Below, one piece after another: positions 35,684 to 45,157 of a stretch of DNA of 55,245 nucleotides. How positions within the stretch are numbered: position 1 is the stretch's first letter; every line of letters starts with the position of its first letter. Source of the stretch: Rhodobacterales bacterium RIFCSPHIGHO2_02_FULL_62_130 (GTDB lineage: Bacteria; Pseudomonadota; Alphaproteobacteria; Rhodobacterales; Rhodobacteraceae). The stretch covers positions 1 to 55,245 of the forward strand of contig MHZT01000008.1 of NCBI GenBank assembly GCA_001828855.1, written 5' to 3'. Below the pieces are notes generated by a model. It was not told where the DNA came from, did no database searches, and saw only the letters and a list, made by a program, of their open reading frames with translations. The position numbers and the translations under genes are program-made.

Positions 35684-36755
35684 ATGGCCTACGAAATTGA
35701 AATCGTTGATCCTGTCTGAATTCGCCACAGTCCACGACGCGATGGCGGCGATCGACCTCGGTGCGCAGCAGATTGCGCTGGTCGTCGACGGCGACGGCAG
35801 GCTGCGCGCCACTGTCACCGACGGCGATATCCGCCGTGCGCTCCTGCGCGGGGTCGGGCTTGACGCACCGGTTTCGCAGGTTATGCATAGCGCCTTCACC
35901 GCAGTCACCCAGGACATGGGTCGGGAGGCAGCCCTGATCCTAATGCAGGCGCGCGGGCTGCACCATGTGCCGATTGTCGACACCGATGGCCGACTGGTCG
36001 ACCTTGCGGTGGTCGACGATAAACTTGGAGTGGTGCGCCGCGATACCCGCGTAATTCTGATGGCCGGAGGGCTTGGCACGAGGCTCAGGCCGCTGACCGA
36101 GACTGTGCCCAAACCGATGTTGCCGGTAGGCGGAAAGCCGATCCTCGAGTTGATTCTGCGCAAATTTATCGAGCAGGGGTTCCACGATTTTACCATCGCT
36201 CTCAACTACAAGGGCGAGATGATCCGAGATCATTTCAGCGACGGATCCCGGTTCAACGCCCGGATCGATTATGTTGAGGAGACGAAGCAAATGGGCACTG
36301 CCGGTGCGCTTTCGTTGCTCGAAACCCGCCCAGACGGTCCGTTCATCGTGATGAACGGAGACTTGCTCACAACGGTTTCTTTTGACTTACTGGAACGGTT
36401 TCATCGTGAATGTGGTGCCGTCGGCACGATGTGCGCGCGCAATTACCCTATTCAGGTGCCCTACGGAGTGATCGAGATGGAGGGCGCTGAACTCCGCCGC
36501 ATCGTCGAAAAGCCGACCTACTCGCATTTCGTGAACGCGGGGATCTACGTGCTTTCCCCCGAGGCGCTCGATCACATGGTGGCGGGTGAATTCCTGGACA
36601 TGCCGACCCTTTTCGAACGGATAATGGCCGTCAACCATAAAGCCGCAGTGTTTCCAATCGAGGAATACTGGATCGATATCGGCCGGCCCGACGATCTTGA
36701 CAGGGCGCGCACTGAACACTCCGAGATGTTCAGTGCCGACGAAGACGGGGAGTGA
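35676..36755 (+). CDS. CBS-domain sugar-phosphate nucleotidyltransferase (PtmE-like)
   Basis: A 359-aa protein with a tandem CBS pair (about 8-118: ATVHDAMAAIDLGAQQIALV, ATVTDGDIRRALLRGVGLDA, QARGLHHVPIVDTDGRLVDL) fused to an NTP_transferase domain. The pyrophosphorylase signature is LMAGGLGTRLRPLTETVPKP (about 128), then MGTAGALSLLETRPDGPFIV with MNGDLL and VNAGIYVLSPEAL. In Campylobacter, PtmE of this architecture makes GDP-GlcNAc for the legionaminate route. The same role here would explain a GDP-linked pathway. It overlaps the preceding gene by 8 bp. Confidence 0.85.
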   Translation: MNEWPTKLKSLILSEFATVHDAMAAIDLGAQQIALVVDGDGRLRATVTDGDIRRALLRGVGLDAPVSQVMHSAFTAVTQDMGREAALILMQARGLHHVPIVDTDGRLVDLAVVDDKLGVVRRDTRVILMAGGLGTRLRPLTETVPKPMLPVGGKPILELILRKFIEQGFHDFTIALNYKGEMIRDHFSDGSRFNARIDYVEETKQMGTAGALSLLETRPDGPFIVMNGDLLTTVSFDLLERFHRECGAVGTMCARNYPIQVPYGVIEMEGAELRRIVEKPTYSHFVNAGIYVLSPEALDHMVAGEFLDMPTLFERIMAVNHKAAVFPIEEYWIDIGRPDDLDRARTEHSEMFSADEDGE

Positions 36756-36832
36756 AGTTCGCTTTGACACGCGGATGCCCCGAAGCGACAAAGTATGATC
36801 CTCGAGGGCGTGCCGTGCAGGAATTTCATGTG

Positions 36833-37531
36833 ATGATACCAACTCAACCCAAGGTTCTAGCCATCATCCCTGCCCGCGGAGGTTCAAAAGGTGTGCCCCA
36901 GAAGAATCTCCGGTCGCTGGGTGGCAGGCCCCTTATTGAATGGACGATCGATGCGGCGCGCGATGCGGCGTGCGTGACCCGCGTCATTGTCTCCACCGAT
37001 TCACGGCAGATCGCAGATGTGGCGCGCGCCGCCGGTGCCGATGTGCCCTTCCTGCGCCCGGCCGAGCTCGCCACCGACACCGCAAGCTCGTTGGATGTCG
37101 TCGCCCACGCGATCCAGATGTGCCCCGGCTATGACATCGCTCTTCTGCTGCAACCGACCTCGCCTTTGCGCACGAGCGCCGACATCGACGCGGCGTTTTC
37201 CCTAATGCGGTTCACCAACGCAGAAAGCTGCGCATCCGTGGCGCTGGTCGATGAGACGCCTTGGCTGATGTTCCGCCTCGATGACTCTGGCAGGATGGAA
37301 CGGATCCTTCCGCCCTGGCCGGGCGGAATGCGCAGGCAAGACCTGCCGTCGGTCTACACCGTGAACGGAGCCATGTATTTCGTGATGATCGCCGCATTTG
37401 CGGAAAACGGGCAACTGATCACCGACGAAACGGTGGCCTACGAAATGGACCCCGAGAAAAGCATAGACCTTGACACCTACGCCGATTTTGAGCGGGCGGC
37501 AGCGATCCTCAGTGCGAATCGCCCAGAATAG
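36833..37531 (+). CDS. legF: CMP-nonulosonate (legionaminate) cytidylyltransferase
   Basis: A 232-aa CMP-sugar synthetase. Motifs are LAIIPARGGSKGVPQKNLRS (CTP binding), GRPLIEWTID, VIVSTDSRQIADVARAAGAD, ALLLQPTSPLRTSADIDAAF and the acidic end MDPEKSIDLDTYADFE. It activates the nine-carbon acid as the CMP donor, the last step before transfer. ATG 36833 is preferred because conserved sequence begins just after it. A GTG at 36752 that overlaps the previous stop would add 27 unconserved residues and cannot be excluded. Confidence 0.88.
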   Translation: MIPTQPKVLAIIPARGGSKGVPQKNLRSLGGRPLIEWTIDAARDAACVTRVIVSTDSRQIADVARAAGADVPFLRPAELATDTASSLDVVAHAIQMCPGYDIALLLQPTSPLRTSADIDAAFSLMRFTNAESCASVALVDETPWLMFRLDDSGRMERILPPWPGGMRRQDLPSVYTVNGAMYFVMIAAFAENGQLITDETVAYEMDPEKSIDLDTYADFERAAAILSANRPE

Positions 37532-37656
37532 GCAGATCCGGTGCAGGTTTCCCGCACCCGGCGTGCCTGTAATCAGAACCAGCCGGCGTCGGAGCGCCGT
37601 GTTGGCAGCGCCAAGACCCGCGATGCCATGAGCGCCTTGGCTAAGAGCACCGACGC

Positions 37657-39099
37657 ATGATCATGAAAAAGGCCATAAAGGCCCTGATTTGGTCACTGGT
37701 CGGACAGATCGGTTCGAGCGGGATTTCCACGATATTCATCCTGGTCTTCGCGCGTTTCATGCCGCCTGCGGAATTCGGCGTTTTCGCCGCTGGCGCGATG
37801 GTCACGAACCTCGCCTCGATGCTCGCGGGCCTCGGATTGGCGACCGCCCTTGTTCAGCAGAAACAGTTTGATACGACGACGATCAGCACGGCGTTCTGGC
37901 TCGCGACCGCTGCGGCCGCGGTGTTTGCGGTGGCTGCGGTTGCCTTGGCCGGCCCAATCGCCCTGTTGTTCCAAGACCCACGCATTCACGGCATCATGCT
38001 ACCGCTGGCGATCACCATGATTGTCAGCAACGGGACGGCGATACTTACCACGGTCCTTCGTCGCGATCTGGATTTGAGAGCCCTGTCGCTGCGCGCATTT
38101 GTTGTCAACCTGGCCGCTGGTCTCATTGCAACGCCCCTGGTAATGACCGGTCACGGGGCGGCTGCCCTTGTAACCCAGTCGGTCGCAAACGCGGTCCTCT
38201 CGTTGATCGCCACGATTGTGCTGCTCGGTTGGCGTGTCCGTCTGCGATTTGACCGAGATGCCGCGAAAGAAATGTTGCAATACAGCATTCCAGTCATGAA
38301 GTCTGATTTCCTCAACATCGCGAATCTGGAAAGTCCGAAACTCTTCATCGGAGTCCTTCTTGGCAGCGATGCGCTCGGGTTGTATTCGATGGCAAATCGG
38401 CTCCTGAACCTGTTACTCCAGGTGTTCGGAACGCCTCTTTCGAGCGTCGCATTCCCGCTTTTGTCCGAAGTGTATCGCAATGAGCCGAAACAGGTGGGCA
38501 AGCTCTATATTCGGATCTTAAAGCTGACCGCAGTCACCATCCTCCCGGTGTTCCTGGTGTTCTCCAGCTTCGGGGTGGATATCGTGACGCTCTTCTTCGG
38601 GCCGAACTGGGAGGGCGCCGGGTTCCTGTCGGTCTGGATGAGCCTGTCCGGCATCCTGCTTGTTCTGGGATATGTCAACGGGGCAACAATCATGGCAATC
38701 GGTTACCCACAACAGCGTTATCGGTATATTCTGGCAGGGGTTCTGGTCGGAACGATCCTACTCGCGGCGATGACCCCGCTCGGTCTGGCCTGGGTCGGTG
38801 TCGCCTTGCTGCTAAGGGCACTTTTCACGGAAGTGCTTTTGACGCGCGGCGTTCTGCGACTCCTCGGCATGGCATTCCCCAACGCGGTTAGCAGCCTCAT
38901 GCCCCAGGCAATCGCCGGGATCGCGCTGGTGACCACGGCGGTTGCCGTCCAGCTTGAGTTCACTGGCGCGAGCGCATTGTTTTCCGTGGCCTTTGGCGGC
39001 ACGGCAGCGCTGGGTTCCTATGTTGTCAGCACCTGGATCCTCGACCGCGGCGTTTTCGCGCAACTGTCCTGCCTTTTTCGCAAGCAGGTAGCGGAATGA
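37657..39099 (+). CDS. wzx: Polysaccharide flippase, Wzx-like
   Basis: A 480-aa integral membrane protein of the MOP/PST superfamily with about 12-14 hydrophobic segments. The start KALIWSLVGQIGSSGISTIF and the segments FARFMPPAEFGVFAAGAMVT, YSIPVMKSDFLNIANLESPK and DALGLYSMANRLLNLLLQVF match Polysacc_synt-type flippases. It should move the undecaprenyl-linked repeat unit across the inner membrane. A 125-bp gap separates it from the legionaminate genes, so a separate translation unit or internal promoter is possible. Confidence 0.85.
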   Translation: MIMKKAIKALIWSLVGQIGSSGISTIFILVFARFMPPAEFGVFAAGAMVTNLASMLAGLGLATALVQQKQFDTTTISTAFWLATAAAAVFAVAAVALAGPIALLFQDPRIHGIMLPLAITMIVSNGTAILTTVLRRDLDLRALSLRAFVVNLAAGLIATPLVMTGHGAAALVTQSVANAVLSLIATIVLLGWRVRLRFDRDAAKEMLQYSIPVMKSDFLNIANLESPKLFIGVLLGSDALGLYSMANRLLNLLLQVFGTPLSSVAFPLLSEVYRNEPKQVGKLYIRILKLTAVTILPVFLVFSSFGVDIVTLFFGPNWEGAGFLSVWMSLSGILLVLGYVNGATIMAIGYPQQRYRYILAGVLVGTILLAAMTPLGLAWVGVALLLRALFTEVLLTRGVLRLLGMAFPNAVSSLMPQAIAGIALVTTAVAVQLEFTGASALFSVAFGGTAALGSYVVSTWILDRGVFAQLSCLFRKQVAE

Positions 39100-39328
39100 C
39101 GCCAACCGGCGCCTGCCCGCGGGCTAAGGTAACCCTCTGCAAATCGATGCGCCGAGGCACAAGGTATTGATAAACCGGCAAACATCAAGGTGACAGCGGC
39201 AACTGCGTTGTAGCGACGGAAGGCAATTGTTTCCATTCCGGTCGACCGGTTGACACTTCGGATCCGAGTGTGCCTTTGCTAACTTGCAAAACCAAAGCCC
39301 TGAAAAGCCCGAGGCGGAAAACATCACG

Positions 39329-40528
39329 ATGCAGATCAAGCTCCTCGCCTTCGGGCATTTGCCAAAATTCAAGGGCGGCAAGCAGCACAGCGGTCTTGCG
39401 AATGTGGCGTGGTTCATCGCGAACCGTCTGAACCAGATGTCCGACACCGTGGACGTGGTGTTTTGCGCCACGGATGTGCACAAATCCAAGGTAGAGATCG
39501 ACGGCCTCCCAGTCGTGGGTTGGAACATGCCCTCGTTAGCTAAGGCGGCCCTGAGTGTGCCCTTCAGGACGATATCGTTGCTCTCCTCCTTGGTGAAGCT
39601 GTGTCGGACCTACGAGCTTCCACTGCTGCGCACGCTGTCCAAGGCAATTCTCCTTGACGATGCCATAAAGAAAAACTCTCCCGATTTCATTCACCTGCAT
39701 GGTTGCGACGCAGCCATCTATATCCGCTCCGGTTGGTTCAAAGCCGAAAAGACAATAGTCACCATTCACGGGATTCATGGCGCCGAGGGGCCGAAACGAT
39801 TGTCACAGCTCGAGGCCGCCGTTGGACAGCTAAACCTGAAAGCTCTCGTCTTTGTGACCAGCCAAGTGTCCGAGGAATGGGTCCGAACCTATGGTCAACC
39901 CGGATCCAAAGTGATCGTGATTCCCAACGCCTACGACAGTTCAGCATTTTACCGACAGGCCGCTGCCCGGAAGGAAAAAGGTGGAGCCAAGATGATGTAC
40001 CGGCTTGTTTCTATTGGGTCCGTTTCGGACAACAAAGGACAGTCGCGAGTGGTCGAAGCGATTGCCCGGTTTCAAACTTTGACCCGCAAATATAATGTGG
40101 AATACGCCATCGTGGGAGACAGCGCTGAAAACGAATCGGTCAAACAAGTCTTAAACCTTGCAAATGACTTAGGCGTTCTGATAAAGTATATTCCTTTTTT
40201 GCCCCCCAATCAACTTCGAGAGCTTCTTTGGGATGCGGATTTCATGATCCTTCCATCTTTAAAAGAGGGTTTCGGCCTAGTGTTCCTTGAAAGTATAGCC
40301 GCCGGAACCCCGGTTATTTTGCCGAAAGATCTTCCAATATGCCAGGAAGATGAGATCATCTCCTCGGACAATGCGGTCTTTCTCGAAGACGCGTCCGTCG
40401 ACAGTATCCTGCGTTTCCTGCTCGAAATCCCTCAGCATAGTTTTGTCGATGCTGATGTCGCGTTAAGCTTGTCTGACCACGACTGGCATGCCGTTGCGCG
40501 ACAGTATTCAGAGATTTTGCTCCACTGA
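39329..40528 (+). CDS. Glycosyltransferase family 4
   Basis: A 399-aa GT-B enzyme. The N-terminal domain begins MQIKLLAFGHLPKFKGGKQH with a donor-fold loop. The hinge and C-terminal domain show RLVSIGSVSDNKGQSRVVEA, then the E-x7-E motif in LPSLKEGFGLVFLESIAAGT. ATG 39329 is chosen over an upstream TTG at 39284, because conserved sequence begins there. It is likely one of the repeat-unit sugar transferases. Composition drops toward AT in its 3' half, continuing into the following genes. Confidence 0.85.
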   Translation: MQIKLLAFGHLPKFKGGKQHSGLANVAWFIANRLNQMSDTVDVVFCATDVHKSKVEIDGLPVVGWNMPSLAKAALSVPFRTISLLSSLVKLCRTYELPLLRTLSKAILLDDAIKKNSPDFIHLHGCDAAIYIRSGWFKAEKTIVTIHGIHGAEGPKRLSQLEAAVGQLNLKALVFVTSQVSEEWVRTYGQPGSKVIVIPNAYDSSAFYRQAAARKEKGGAKMMYRLVSIGSVSDNKGQSRVVEAIARFQTLTRKYNVEYAIVGDSAENESVKQVLNLANDLGVLIKYIPFLPPNQLRELLWDADFMILPSLKEGFGLVFLESIAAGTPVILPKDLPICQEDEIISSDNAVFLEDASVDSILRFLLEIPQHSFVDADVALSLSDHDWHAVARQYSEILLH

Positions 40529-40785
40529 ATATTTTTTGACTCCCTATAGATAGGACTGAAAGCCACCCTAAACGTAAGGGCCAGACTTGCTCCAGGTATT
40601 GCACAGATCGAAAACCCCTTTTGTTCCCGAGCGCAAAGGTACAAGATCGCACGAGGCGAGCGCATTGAGACGCCGTGGGGGTTTCCAGAACGCCGGATAT
40701 CCGACTTCATGATGAGAGCCAAAGATATCTTCTCAGGGGGCCCCGGCGCGAAGGGCCCGTGGTGCCTAATCGTAGGATAGGAACT

Positions 40786-42075
40786 ATGCAGACTAAGGCA
40801 ATTTGGTTCTTGTTCTTCTTCGTTTCGACGGAAGCGTTCGGGTTTCGCCGGGCGGAATGGGGTGGACTCGGAACCGGTAATATGGGCTGGTTCGGATTGG
40901 CACAGTTGATGCTTATGGGGATCGCCGCCATAGCCGTGCCGCGCGGCCTCTGTTACCTCTACCGCAACCGGCGCACCGCCATCGGATCCACGGCTCTCCT
41001 CATCGGCCTGCTGCCCGTCTATCTAGTATTCGTCACAATATTACGGGCCGCATTAGCTTCAGATATTAGCTTTGGCGAGATGTTCAGGAACCTTCTTTCA
41101 GCCAAAGGTCTAATCTTCGTTTTTCTGTTGGCCTACCTCATTTCACTGAAAAACGGGTTCAAGACTGCGCTCAATGCGACTTCGGTCTTTTCCCTTGTTT
41201 CGGCGATCTCGATTCTTATTATCCTGTTATTTCAGATCGAAACGGCGGTAGTCACTTCCAGCACCTCATCCGACATAACCCGCTTCTTCAGAGCGCTTTT
41301 TCCGACAGGTTTTCTGGTAGCGGTTGGCTGGATGTTGTTTCTTAGCCGATACATCGTCCTCGGTGGCAGTACCAACATCGTCGCAAGCATGCTTTGCCTT
41401 TGCGCGACTATCGTCCAATTCCACAGGAGCGTACTCGCAGCGACATTTTTTACTATTTTGGCTTTCGCGCTTTGGGTGATCTTTTCCAAGAGGCGTGGCG
41501 AATCCCCGCGAAAGCTCTTGGTAACCTCACTATTCATCACGGCCGGTGTCAGCGTCGGTTTTATAGTGTCCTCAACCAATTCCGATCTCGCCGGATACCT
41601 ATTCGAATCTATCAATGAGTTTATGCTCGGCTCCGGAAACAGCGGGCACCGTTTCAATATTGTCGCAAACTCGTGGTCATATGTGGTTTCCGACACGTTC
41701 GGCTTCGGCCTGGGGTTGGATTGGGAGCGGGTTGAGGAGATGCGGACTTATCTGGAGACGTCGTTCGTTGCAGGCCCGACGTTGGATTCCTCTTACTCCA
41801 ACATAGTCATTTCGAGTGGCATCCCTGGTGTCGCGCTCTACCTAATGTTCGTGGTGAGCATGTTCCGCCTGTCATCAATCAAAGCGATGCGCGCGGATGC
41901 ACCGCTCCAACGAGTTTTTGCACTATTTCTTAGGATGTTCCTGATCTTCATCCTCGTAGTGGGTCTCGGAACGGACATTGTGTTGCTCACGTCGGCGTCT
42001 ACCCTATTCACCTTGTTGTTGGTCGCGGCGGTGTCTCTTCAGAACCATCGGCTCAAAAAGAGGTTCTCAAAATGA
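40786..42075 (+). CDS. O-antigen/EPS polymerase, Wzy-like
   Basis: A 429-aa membrane protein with about ten hydrophobic stretches and a large loop before the end (LGSGNSGHRFNIVANSWSYV, FGFGLGLDWERVEEMRTYLE). The HRFNI-type motif with a glycine-rich loop is typical of Wzy/WaaL-class proteins. ATG 40786 follows AGGA a few bases upstream; upstream in-frame sequence is not hydrophobic. It probably polymerises repeat units in the periplasm after flipping by the Wzx-like protein. Its stop overlaps the next gene by ATGA (42072-42075). Confidence 0.75.
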   Translation: MQTKAIWFLFFFVSTEAFGFRRAEWGGLGTGNMGWFGLAQLMLMGIAAIAVPRGLCYLYRNRRTAIGSTALLIGLLPVYLVFVTILRAALASDISFGEMFRNLLSAKGLIFVFLLAYLISLKNGFKTALNATSVFSLVSAISILIILLFQIETAVVTSSTSSDITRFFRALFPTGFLVAVGWMLFLSRYIVLGGSTNIVASMLCLCATIVQFHRSVLAATFFTILAFALWVIFSKRRGESPRKLLVTSLFITAGVSVGFIVSSTNSDLAGYLFESINEFMLGSGNSGHRFNIVANSWSYVVSDTFGFGLGLDWERVEEMRTYLETSFVAGPTLDSSYSNIVISSGIPGVALYLMFVVSMFRLSSIKAMRADAPLQRVFALFLRMFLIFILVVGLGTDIVLLTSASTLFTLLLVAAVSLQNHRLKKRFSK

Positions 42076-42998
42076 TTGTGGTGAGGCTAGAAGGCGGCCT
42101 AGGCAACCAGCTTTTTCAGTACAGCTACGGGCTAGAACTCCAGGCAAAATACGGTGGGCGGTTGCTATTCGACCGCCACGCGGTCAGAAATGACTCCCGA
42201 AAAGAGAATGTTATTGAGAATCTGGTGGATCTTGAACCCAGGTCCACATTTGACAGTCTCTGCATCTTTCTTCTGGCTGCATATGCCGGACTTCAGATCC
42301 GGATGTTTTCTGCCCTTTTCGGGAAGACCCGGGAGACGTCCGCTTGTCTTGCAAAAGTTGGGGTACATCACTGTTTTGACTCGCGATACACCGCGCTCCG
42401 AGTCCCGCAATTGCCATTTCTGTTTCTGCATGGGAATTTTATGTCGGGAAAGTATTTCGAGTCGGCGAGCGATCTAGTCCGCGCATCGATTCATGCCGAA
42501 CGCGTCTTGGGCGACAAGCATCAAGAAACAGTTTCCCGGATCAGGTGCTCGAACTCAGTTGCTGTCCACGTCCGCCGCGGTGACTATTTGGAAGAGCGTT
42601 GGCGCAGCAAACTACACGTGTGTACAGAAATCTACTACGAAACGGCGGTCCAAATCGCGCTGAATGAGTTAGAATCCCCCAAATTCTTCGTATTTTCGAA
42701 TAGTGAGGAGGATACGAACTGGGTTCGTGAGAATTATCGGTTCATGCCTGAAGGGACGGAGTTCGTCTCTCCTGCACTGAATGATTTCGAGCACTTCGCT
42801 TTAATGAGTGAGTGCCGCCATTTCATCATCGCCAATAGTACGTTCTCTTGGTGGTCGTCTTATCTTTCGCGGAATCAGGACAAGCTGATCATTGCGCCAA
42901 AACCTTGGAACAGGGCGGGATGGGACATGACGGATCTCTATTCTGAGGATTGGGTTGTCATAGATGTGGATCATGATAAGGTCATGGTTGGTGCATGA
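42072..42998 (+). CDS. Glycosyltransferase family 11 (alpha-1,2-fucosyltransferase-like)
   Basis: A 308-aa enzyme with the GT11 landmarks: VVRLEGGLGNQLFQYSYGLE at the N-terminus, FLHGNFMSGKYFE, the GDP-fucose-binding HVRRGDYLEERW (about 158-170), and FIIANSTFSWWSSYLS. It should transfer L-fucose from GDP-L-fucose to the growing repeat unit. The donor is supplied by the Gmd/Fcl/ManB/ManC set at 46085-51062, which makes the assignment consistent. It is translationally coupled to the polymerase gene. Confidence 0.9.
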   Translation: MIVVRLEGGLGNQLFQYSYGLELQAKYGGRLLFDRHAVRNDSRKENVIENLVDLEPRSTFDSLCIFLLAAYAGLQIRMFSALFGKTRETSACLAKVGVHHCFDSRYTALRVPQLPFLFLHGNFMSGKYFESASDLVRASIHAERVLGDKHQETVSRIRCSNSVAVHVRRGDYLEERWRSKLHVCTEIYYETAVQIALNELESPKFFVFSNSEEDTNWVRENYRFMPEGTEFVSPALNDFEHFALMSECRHFIIANSTFSWWSSYLSRNQDKLIIAPKPWNRAGWDMTDLYSEDWVVIDVDHDKVMVGA

Positions 42999-43060
42999 CA
43001 GACTGGCGGTTTGTTTCAACGGAGCTGCAGAACATGACCACAATCGATATTCGGAAATGA

Positions 43061-43083
43061 GTTTTTTCGGCGCATGAAAAAAC
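43061..43083. repeat. AT-rich perfect inverted repeat in intergenic gap
   Basis: GTTTTTTC (43061-43068) and GAAAAAAC (43076-43083) form a perfect 8-bp inverted repeat with a 7-base loop in the 245-bp gap after the fucosyltransferase gene. It is not a GC-rich terminator. It could be a binding site or a chance repeat. Confidence 0.3.
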
Positions 43084-43243
43084 AAAGATGTTGCCGTCAC
43101 TGTTCAAAAAGCGCTTTGTTGAAATTACGTCATTTTGTCAAAACGAACTCGGCGCTGCCGCATCTGTCACTCGGTGTTACTTAGACAAGACATCGGAGGC
43201 AGTACTGGGCTGATCCAAACTATAAATAATCGGCGGGTCCGTA

Positions 43244-44194
43244 ATGATGCTTTTGTCTATCGCAAAGAAAACGCGCACGCTGCTCATGGGCGTGACATCA
43301 TCTGTTGCGGGCGCTTCGGAAGTTGCTCTTGGCATGTTGCTCAGCATTGTGTCGTCGCGCCTCGTTCCTTGCGTGCCCGCCAAAGATCGTGCGCGGGATT
43401 CGCTCATCGTCTGCCCGTCGCCGCTGCTCGATCAGCAAATTGTGAATCCGGCATTTCGCGGACATTACGTGATCTCTTTCGTCAACAGTGCCTGTCTCAG
43501 CCCGACCTTTCAGACTCTTAAGCCCGAAAGGATGTTCCTGATCGATCCGGCATTCTTTCAGGACCATCCCGCCGGCGACGAAGTTATGAATTCCGGAGTC
43601 GAGCGAACGCTGGCGCGGATCGCTGTCGCCACGGATTGGCCAATGAGTCTGATGATTCCGTGGCACTACCGCCATTCGGCAATCGTGAAGTGGATTCAGG
43701 CAAACCCGAATATCAGAATTGTCGGCCTGCCTGTATGCAACGCCCGCAGTCACAACAAATTTTTCAAGAAACTGGGACTTCGACTCGGGGTTGTTAACCC
43801 AGTCTACCAGAACGTCCTGATTGCCGCCGTATTTTACAGCCTGAAAGCGGGGCACACACGCACCCTGATTTGGGGCGGCCACCACAACTGGTTGGCTGAG
43901 GTGGCTGTTGACGGGCACAATCAGGTCCTACATTCCGTTCGCCACTCCGGCGAGCAGCATGTTGGCGTCCCGCTTGTAGATATGGATGGGTCGCCGCGTT
44001 TGTATCACACCTATCTCCGACAGCTCGCGACGGTATTTGAACAATACCACGTGATCCGAGACTACACACGCGGCACCGGCCAAGTGGTTCTGAACGCGAC
44101 TGCGGAAAGTTTTATTGATGCTTTCGAGCGTATCGACAGTATTTCCTTGTTCTCGCCGAAGCGCGACGATGACGATCACAAACAAAGTCTATGA
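43244..44194 (+). CDS. Uncharacterised polysaccharide-cluster protein, candidate glycosyltransferase
   Basis: A 316-aa protein with an N-terminal hydrophobic region (about 1-42) and no firm family. The order of segments (SLIVCPSPLLDQQIVNPAFR, VNSACLSPTFQTLKPERMFL, IDPAFFQDHP, then NPVYQNVLIAAVFYSLKAGH, LIWGGHHNWLAEVAVDGHNQ and a C-terminal SFIDAFERI) resembles DUF115/MptE-like or GT42-like proteins seen in other surface-sugar loci. GT42 includes sialyltransferases. In a cluster that makes a CMP-nonulosonate but lacks any recognised nonulosonate transferase, it is the best candidate for that step. This role is inference only. Gaps of 245 and 411 bp flank it. Confidence 0.6.
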   Translation: MMLLSIAKKTRTLLMGVTSSVAGASEVALGMLLSIVSSRLVPCVPAKDRARDSLIVCPSPLLDQQIVNPAFRGHYVISFVNSACLSPTFQTLKPERMFLIDPAFFQDHPAGDEVMNSGVERTLARIAVATDWPMSLMIPWHYRHSAIVKWIQANPNIRIVGLPVCNARSHNKFFKKLGLRLGVVNPVYQNVLIAAVFYSLKAGHTRTLIWGGHHNWLAEVAVDGHNQVLHSVRHSGEQHVGVPLVDMDGSPRLYHTYLRQLATVFEQYHVIRDYTRGTGQVVLNATAESFIDAFERIDSISLFSPKRDDDDHKQSL

Positions 44195-44605
44195 TTGGGT
44201 CTTACTTGAAAATATGTAGCGTTTTAGTTTAGGTCGAACCTAGATGAAAGCGGTCTGGGTTGGCTATACAAGAAAGGCCTGTGCGGTCCTGGCGGAGATG
44301 GCGACGCATGTGCCTTCTTTGAATGTCGGTGCTGGCCCCGGAAATCCCTTCGTCTGCGCAGCAGGTTTCACTTCGATCGTGCGATATCGAGTTTCAAATA
44401 ACCGTCCGAGCTGTTAGTATCAGGCCTAGCTCGGAAGAGCACCACAAACAGCCAGTATGGATTTGCGTTTGCAGCAACAGAAATTTGGCAAAAAGCTTCG
44501 AGTTGCGCAGAATCTTAATATATTCTGAACAAAAGATAGCCGCGCAACATTACTCAGACGTCGAAAAATATGCCGCGGTGGCTGTCGCCAAGGATTAAAT
44601 TGAAA
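44195..44605 (+). other. 411-bp gap inside the EPS cluster
   Basis: No convincing gene. Short frames exist but none has a good start, and the composition is AT-rich. It may hold an internal promoter or be the trace of a lost gene. Confidence 0.3.
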
Positions 44606-45157
44606 ATGCTAAAATCAATCTTTAGAAATATCTACCGTTGGCTGAACCGACTCCTATCGGTCAGGTCAAATGTCGTTATTCATCCTAATCTAGTTGTCGG
44701 CGTGTCAAGTTATATCACGGCGCCGAACCGGTTGGAAATCGGGCGCGACGTTTCGATCGGGAGAAACTGTTGGATCGCCTGCGATGGGCGGATTGGCAAC
44801 GGCGTGCTGATCTCAAGTTATGTAGCGATTGCCGGCCGCTATGATCACGACATGAGGGAAGTGGGTGTTCCGATAAGCATGGCTAGTTGGGTATATGACT
44901 CGGACCTCAGTGAAGATGTTAAGGACAAGAACACGATTGTGATTGAAGACGACGTCTGGATCGGGGTTGGATCCGTTATTCTTTCCGGTTTGCGGGTCGG
45001 CCGATCGGCAGTGATCGCAGCCGGATCGACTGTTACGCGAGACGTTTCGGAAAACACCATTGTTGCGGGAAATCCTGCAAAGGCCGTGGGACAGCGCTTT
45101 TCAGCATCAGATTTCGTAATTCAGAGCGAAGCACTCTCACGTCGTTACAGAAAATGA
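44606..45157 (+). CDS. Hexapeptide-repeat acyltransferase (WcaF/LbH type)
   Basis: A 183-aa left-handed beta-helix protein. An N-terminal amphipathic stretch (FRNIYRWLNRLLS) precedes the repeats: LEIGRDVSIGRNCWIACDGR, IGNGVLISSYVAIAGRYDHD, then a loop (about 85-110), VIEDDVWIGVGSVILSGLRV, GRSAVIAAGSTVTRDVSENT and AGNPAKAVGQRF. This is the xenobiotic/CoA-dependent acetyltransferase form common in EPS loci. It probably O-acetylates a sugar of the repeat unit. Its stop overlaps a short 52-codon frame by ATGA. Confidence 0.85.
   Translation: MLKSIFRNIYRWLNRLLSVRSNVVIHPNLVVGVSSYITAPNRLEIGRDVSIGRNCWIACDGRIGNGVLISSYVAIAGRYDHDMREVGVPISMASWVYDSDLSEDVKDKNTIVIEDDVWIGVGSVILSGLRVGRSAVIAAGSTVTRDVSENTIVAGNPAKAVGQRFSASDFVIQSEALSRRYRK

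Noticed and set aside
37532-37656. GGTGC...GCACC hairpin after legF as a terminator
   Set aside because: The stem is short and no T-run follows; a break in transcription before wzx is not supported.
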